Source: Acidimicrobiia bacterium
GTDB lineage: Bacteria > Actinomycetota > Acidimicrobiia > Spongiisociales > SHLN01
Assembly (NCBI GenBank): GCA_013043085.1
Contig: JABDOU010000200.1
Location: 1 to 8,277, forward strand
Length of the DNA: 8,277 bases
Reading direction: 5' to 3'
Positions 4,740-8,277 of this stretch are shown here, piece by piece (the stretch's first letter is position 1; the number at the start of each line of letters is the position of its first letter). The notes below the pieces were generated by a model that made no database searches, was not told the origin of the DNA, and saw nothing but the letters and a program-made list of their open reading frames with translations. Made by a program: the position numbers and the translations under genes.

Positions 4740-6971
4740 CTAGTCGCGGCTCCCTTCTTCGACCCGCAACTCTTCACCGAGAAGCTGTCCCCGGAACGAC
4801 CCCGCATTTCGAACCAGCAAGACGGTATCCAAGCCCTCTACGAGCAGTGCTAGCCGCTCCGCATAGATCTCCTCCTCACCTACGGGTGGGTCGCTGAGTC
4901 CCAACAGCACGACATCGGCCGAACCCGATTCTGTTTGGATAACAGCAGAAACTGTCTTATCGGCAGGCTTCAGGATCACCTCAAATTTGGAATTGACCCT
5001 TGCAGCTTTGATCATGCGCTCGAGCGCTTCCTCGCTGCGTGCCGCCGATTCGGGTGAGGAGGCAATGCTTTTGATAGACATCGAGGCACCCCGCCATGCG
5101 GGGTTCAGCGTCAGAAGATGAGCAAGCAGCACCATGAGGTCGCCATTCTGTTGCAGTCCGCCCCACCACACGTCTATGCGGGGCGTCACGCCGGGTGCAA
5201 AACCATCTGGCACCTTGCAAATGACGGCTGATTTTCCTAACCCTCCCACCTGGCGGATGATGCGCAACATGCCTGCTCGCCTGGCGGGCTTGCTGCTCCA
5301 ACCGAACATGAGCGTATTCGAATCGATACCCGCAATACCGTTGGCCTGCGAAACGGCAATGGCCCCCTCCTCGAAACTCTTGACAACGTCGACCTCCGCA
5401 AACGCAGCGACTCCTAGCTCCTCGAGCTCCGAGTGAAGTGAGGCCACACGCTGGGGTATATCGGCTGCGTGATCGGACAACTCACCAACGACGAGCTTGG
5501 CAACGGTCAGGATGCCACGATCCTGGACCAGCCATGAACCGAATCGAACCAGGCCGGCTCGATGGCTCACGTCTCCGGCAAACACGAGGACGTTTGGCCG
5601 CCAGTTGCGCGGATCCTGTGGCAGTTTTGCAAGACGAAGCAGGGTCGATCGCACAATTCCCAACAAAGCACTTCGCCGGAGGTCGCCGAAGCTGGCAGTC
5701 ATGCGACGCCTCCGGACAGCAACGTATATCGCAGCCTCGATGCTGATGGCGACGACAAAGGCCAATGGTGAGATGACGAACATGACCCAGAAGCACGCCG
5801 CCGAACCGGCGAGCGACAACCACCAGGGAATGCGGAGCGTCGGCCTGTACGAAAGCTCACCGCTCAGGATGCCGAGCCCGGCGACCAGGTTGATCACTCC
5901 ATACGTGATGAGAAAGAACATCGAGAGAACCGGTGCCACGGTGTTCAGGTCGCCGAGGAGTACTGCTGCGAGCGCTGTTCCGGTCGACAGGAGCAGCGAA
6001 ACACCAAAGCCGCTTGTGACGCTCTTGCCCCGCGCGAACAGGCCGGGAAGCGCTCCATCTTTTACGAGCGCCTCAATGGTCCTTGGTGCCCCGAGAATGC
6101 TGCCGACAGCAGACGAAAAGATGGCGCCCCACAGTCCGGGGAAGATGAACCACGAAAGTGTCGGACCGGCGATGTCGAACCAGATCAGTTCATTGTCGAC
6201 CAGTTCTTGCGACGTAGCAGCAACAGCAAGCAGAACCGGAACCGCGAGGTATACGGCAAAACCAGTCAACACGGCTGCCAACGTCCCGCGTGGAATCGAC
6301 CGTTGCGGGTCGCGCAGATCTCCCGAAAGAGAGATCCCCGCCATGATGCCCGTCACAGCCGGAAAGAACACCGCGAACACAACCCAGAACGACTCCCCAC
6401 CCTCAATGCCGGCTGCAACTTCCCCGATATCGGGAGCCCGGCCGCTGACTCCAATTGCCAGCGCTCCGAGCGAGGCACCGATCGCCGCAACTATCGGCAA
6501 CTGGAGCCGCAGCGCCAGACTCGCCCCCCTCCCGGCCAGGAGCGCCACGACGACCACCGTGCCTGCGGCGACGGGAACGATTTCAACATCAGGCCACACG
6601 TACCGGAGGCTTTCAGCGAGACCGAAGGCATACAGAGTCACCGACAACGCCTGGGCAAGGAACAGGGGGATTCCGATCGCCGCGCCGATTTCCAAACCGA
6701 GGCTGCGGGAGATGATGTAGTAGGCACCCCCGGCCCGGACCCGCATATTGGTGGAGACAGCTGATACCGACAGCGAGGTCAGGAGTGTGATCGCGTTTGC
6801 GATCGTAACGATGAGAAGCGCCCTCGGCAAGCCCACGTTCCCGACTACCCAGCCAGTTCTCAGATACAGGATCACGCCGAGAATGGTCAGAACCGATGGG
6901 GTGAAAACTCCTATGAACGGGCCGAGCTTTTCAACTCGATCCGGCTGCATTTCGAGCCCGGTATCCGCCAT
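4740..6971 (-). CDS. cation-chloride cotransporter (SLC12/CCC family), NKCC-like
   Basis: A 743-residue integral membrane symporter that moves chloride with Na+ and/or K+. About 12 helices lie within residues 18-420. TM1 is GVFTPSVLTILGVILYLRTG (21-40). TM6 holds FFPAVTGIMAGISLSGDL (202-219), followed by RDPQRSIPRGT. TM8 holds FSSAVGSILGAPR (285-297) and TM10 FFLITYGVINL (352-362), all close to animal NKCC/KCC. The cytosolic C-terminal domain starts near NWRPNVLVFAG (456-466) and includes DVWWGGLQQNGDLMVLLAHL (600-619), so both halves of the family are present. Residues matching the NKCC1 ion sites are kept: Tyr114, Pro204 and Thr207 for K+, Ala283, Ser286 and Ser287 for Na+, and Tyr357 near Cl-. 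ATG 6971 was chosen because the frame upstream is unlike any transporter; ATG 6950 is an alternative. It is divergent from a TetR gene. The usual eukaryotic regulatory N-terminal tail is absent. Confidence 0.92.
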   Translation of the reverse strand: MADTGLEMQPDRVEKLGPFIGVFTPSVLTILGVILYLRTGWVVGNVGLPRALLIVTIANAITLLTSLSVSAVSTNMRVRAGGAYYIISRSLGLEIGAAIGIPLFLAQALSVTLYAFGLAESLRYVWPDVEIVPVAAGTVVVVALLAGRGASLALRLQLPIVAAIGASLGALAIGVSGRAPDIGEVAAGIEGGESFWVVFAVFFPAVTGIMAGISLSGDLRDPQRSIPRGTLAAVLTGFAVYLAVPVLLAVAATSQELVDNELIWFDIAGPTLSWFIFPGLWGAIFSSAVGSILGAPRTIEALVKDGALPGLFARGKSVTSGFGVSLLLSTGTALAAVLLGDLNTVAPVLSMFFLITYGVINLVAGLGILSGELSYRPTLRIPWWLSLAGSAACFWVMFVISPLAFVVAISIEAAIYVAVRRRRMTASFGDLRRSALLGIVRSTLLRLAKLPQDPRNWRPNVLVFAGDVSHRAGLVRFGSWLVQDRGILTVAKLVVGELSDHAADIPQRVASLHSELEELGVAAFAEVDVVKSFEEGAIAVSQANGIAGIDSNTLMFGWSSKPARRAGMLRIIRQVGGLGKSAVICKVPDGFAPGVTPRIDVWWGGLQQNGDLMVLLAHLLTLNPAWRGASMSIKSIASSPESAARSEEALERMIKAARVNSKFEVILKPADKTVSAVIQTESGSADVVLLGLSDPPVGEEEIYAERLALLVEGLDTVLLVRNAGSFRGQLLGEELRVEEGSRD

Positions 6972-6981
6972 ATGGAGGCCA

Positions 6982-7010
6982 ATCCTACGAGAGCGCCGAG
7001 ACCCTGTCGG
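6982..7010 (-). promoter_or_regulatory. possible promoter of the transporter gene
   Basis: On the minus strand CCGACA (7010-7005) is followed after 17 nt by TAGGAT (6987-6982), a 4-of-6 match to each sigma-70 hexamer. The expected start would lie only a few bases before ATG 6971, giving a nearly leaderless mRNA. The same TAGGAT could instead serve as a Shine-Dalgarno sequence at 11 nt. A 5-bp inverted repeat, GACCC/GGGTC (7000-7004, 7016-7020), brackets the -35 box and is a weak operator candidate. Confidence 0.4.
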
Positions 7011-7031
7011 TTGCTGGGTCAGGACGGGCGC

Positions 7032-7060
7032 TGGGAAGCCCCGATCGGAGTCCATAGCCT
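7032..7060 (+). promoter_or_regulatory. possible leaderless promoter of the TetR gene
   Basis: TGGGAA (7032-7037) and TAGCCT (7055-7060) are 17 nt apart. The TANNNT box ends 7 nt before ATG 7068, the spacing expected when transcription begins at the start codon, as is common in actinobacteria. No Shine-Dalgarno sequence is at a useful distance from this ATG, which agrees with leaderless translation. The hexamer matches are only moderate. Confidence 0.4.
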
Positions 7061-7067
7061 GTTGTCG

Positions 7068-7652
7068 ATGGATTCTCCCCTGATAGACGAGAGAAAGAGT
7101 TCGGTCCTCGACGCCGCCGAGCGACTCCTGGCAAAGAAGGGAGTCGACGTCGCCATGGATGAGTTGGCGGCAGCCGCAGGAGTGGGACGCCGGACACTGT
7201 TCCGCTATTTCGACAGCCGGGAAGAACTGATCGCCGCGGCCGTCGAACGTCAATACGACCGGATCGTAGACACGATCTTCGAGCACGTAGACGCTGGAAT
7301 GCCCGAAGACCTGATCAGATCAGTCCTCACCCGTTCTCACCATGTCGCCTCCGGAATGGGGCTCGCTCACTGGCAGATAGCGGCCGACCCTGAATCACAC
7401 GGCAACGTTGGTGCGGCGGTCCAGGCCAGACGACTTGCACGGCGACGGTATATCGATGAGTTCGCCATTCGCGTATGGCGCCTCGCCGATCAGACGGGTA
7501 CTCCGCCTCCGCTTCTCGGCGATACGTTTGGTCTCCTTGAAAGCCTGTTCACGTACGAGGCGCTTCGTCGCGACTTCGGACACACTCCCGAACACATCGC
7601 CGAAACTACGACTCAGGTCCTGATCGCAACCCTGCATTGGCTCATCAACTGA
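7068..7652 (+). CDS. TetR-family transcriptional regulator
   Basis: A 194-residue DNA-binding repressor-type protein. The N-terminal domain is typical: SVLDAAERLLAKKGVDVAMD (12-31), DELAAAAGVGRRTLFRYF (31-48) as the helix-turn-helix, then DSREELIAAAVER (49-61). The C-terminal ligand and dimer domain is divergent as usual and gives no clue to the inducer. ATG 7068 was chosen because the family's N-terminus normally starts a few residues before this helix. The frame is open back to ATG 6972, but those 32 residues are Pro/Arg-rich and cover the divergent promoter region. TTG 7062 is also possible, with GGAG 11 nt upstream. By position it probably controls itself and the divergent cation-chloride cotransporter. 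The last 8 nt overlap the end of the opposite-strand dehydrogenase gene. Confidence 0.92.
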   Translation: MDSPLIDERKSSVLDAAERLLAKKGVDVAMDELAAAAGVGRRTLFRYFDSREELIAAAVERQYDRIVDTIFEHVDAGMPEDLIRSVLTRSHHVASGMGLAHWQIAADPESHGNVGAAVQARRLARRRYIDEFAIRVWRLADQTGTPPPLLGDTFGLLESLFTYEALRRDFGHTPEHIAETTTQVLIATLHWLIN

Positions 7653-8277
7653 GAAAACCAGGTGCAAAACCCTGTCGAATAGTGTTCTCGGAGACGGACT
7701 TGGAATCCGAGAAAGCCTGGAGATAGTCCGGTCCACCGGCCTTCGGTCCGGTTCCAGATAGGCCATGGCCACCGAAGGGCTGACGTCCGACGATCGATCC
7801 CGTGATGGTCCTGTTTACGTAGATGTTTCCGGCGTGAAGTCGACGTACCGCATCGGCGACGGTTGCCGGTGAACGCGAGTAGATCCCGGCTGTGAGTGCG
7901 TAGTCGGTGTTGTTGGCATCACGAATCGCACTATCGACGTCGCCCACTCTGGACACCGCGACGACCGGCCCAAACAACTCGTCGATCATGATGCGATCCG
8001 CCGGCGGCAATCCATCAACGATCGCCGGGGGTACATACCAACCAGCTGGTTGGTTTGTCTGATCCGCTTCACCAAACCGGACATTGCCGGCTGTCCCGGC
8101 GACGGCGCTCGTCAGGCGGGCGTAGGCGTCGGCGTCGATGACCGGGCCAACGACGACGCTGGGAACACTGGGGTGACCTACCTCGAGCGTGGCCGAATGG
8201 GCGATCAGCCGGTCGATGAACTCGTCGTAGATCTCTTCCATCACAAACACACGCGAGGCGGCCGAGCATTTCTGGCC
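7645..8277 (-). CDS. 1-pyrroline-5-carboxylate dehydrogenase (glutamate semialdehyde dehydrogenase), C-terminal part
   Basis: The last 210 codons of an aldehyde dehydrogenase, open to the right window edge and so 5'-truncated. The edge falls at GQKCSAASRVFV, where Cys4 of the fragment is the catalytic nucleophile. DELFGPVV (99-106) carries the Glu that contacts the nicotinamide ribose. NRTITGSIVGRQPFGGHGLS followed by GTGPKAGGPDYL is diagnostic of P5C dehydrogenase within the superfamily. The enzyme oxidises glutamate gamma-semialdehyde to glutamate with NAD+, the second step of proline catabolism. The tail VSENTIRQGFAPGFLS is somewhat like that of bifunctional proline dehydrogenase/P5CDH proteins, so this may be the C-terminal module of a PutA-type protein or a separate RocA/PruA enzyme. 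The missing N-terminus decides this. It is convergent with the TetR gene. Confidence 0.93.
   Translation of the reverse strand, partial: GQKCSAASRVFVMEEIYDEFIDRLIAHSATLEVGHPSVPSVVVGPVIDADAYARLTSAVAGTAGNVRFGEADQTNQPAGWYVPPAIVDGLPPADRIMIDELFGPVVAVSRVGDVDSAIRDANNTDYALTAGIYSRSPATVADAVRRLHAGNIYVNRTITGSIVGRQPFGGHGLSGTGPKAGGPDYLQAFSDSKSVSENTIRQGFAPGFLS

Noticed and set aside
5497..6720. 407-codon plus-strand open frame
   Set aside because: It is wholly antisense to the cation-chloride cotransporter, whose frame has clear family motifs. Its product is Ser/Thr/Arg/Pro-rich without domain pattern, as expected of an antisense frame in GC-rich DNA.
6972..7067. N-terminal extension of the TetR frame to ATG 6972
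   Set aside because: It adds 32 Pro/Arg-rich residues before a normal TetR N-terminus and would leave no promoter region for two divergent genes.
6972..7286. N-terminal extension of the transporter frame to 7286
   Set aside because: The 105 extra residues are antisense to the TetR DNA-binding domain and unlike CCC N-termini.
7732..7753. GC-rich hairpin-like sequence with a TTCG centre
   Set aside because: It encodes the conserved GPKAGGPD motif of P5CDH on the minus strand, so the symmetry is a by-product of codons, not a terminator.

Overview
The window looks like chromosomal DNA from an actinobacterium, most likely an uncultured member of Acidimicrobiia or a relative. That placement is inferred from moderately high GC (roughly 60% by eye), GTG and TTG start codons, Shine-Dalgarno-poor starts with TANNNT boxes just upstream, a tRNA-Gly(CCC) directly before an M. 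tuberculosis-like 190-residue dCTP deaminase, and an LppM-like lipoprotein. Nothing is recognisable as phage, insertion sequence, CRISPR or plasmid. The genes are mostly ordinary but tightly packed.

Left part (1-2190). The 3' end of a PQQ-dependent glucose/sorbosone dehydrogenase-family gene runs into a MscS-type mechanosensitive channel gene. The channel gene meets, tail to tail with a 4-nt overlap, a minus-strand gene for an LppM-like lipoprotein with a C-terminal membrane anchor. The 5' end of that gene overlaps head to head with a small plus-strand gene for a two-helix membrane protein.

Middle (2191-3997). tRNA-Gly(CCC), dcd and a membrane-anchored HEXXH metallopeptidase lie in one direction. 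They could form one transcription unit, with the small membrane protein as a possible first member, closed by a perfect 13-bp hairpin at 3691-3720. A second hairpin with a T6 tract follows at 3763-3791. An AT-rich stretch and a 12-bp palindrome then precede the next gene.

Right part (3998-8277). A class-I glutamine amidotransferase of the gamma-glutamyl-GABA hydrolase (PuuD-like, peptidase C26) type converges on a large minus-strand gene for a cation-chloride cotransporter (SLC12/CCC family). The transporter keeps residues that match the Na+, K+ and Cl- sites of animal NKCC1. It is divergent from a TetR-family regulator, and the short region between them carries promoter-like boxes facing both ways. 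The regulator ends in an 8-nt tail-to-tail overlap with the minus-strand 3' part of a 1-pyrroline-5-carboxylate dehydrogenase gene (proline to glutamate catabolism), which is cut by the right edge at its catalytic cysteine motif.

Functionally the window mixes membrane ion and osmotic balance (MscS, CCC transporter), nucleotide supply (Dcd), amino-acid or polyamine nitrogen metabolism (amidotransferase, P5CDH) and envelope proteins. I do not see a clear new multi-gene system. The points most worth following are the NKCC-like transporter with its divergent TetR regulator, and the unit that joins a small membrane protein, tRNA-Gly, dcd and a membrane peptidase.
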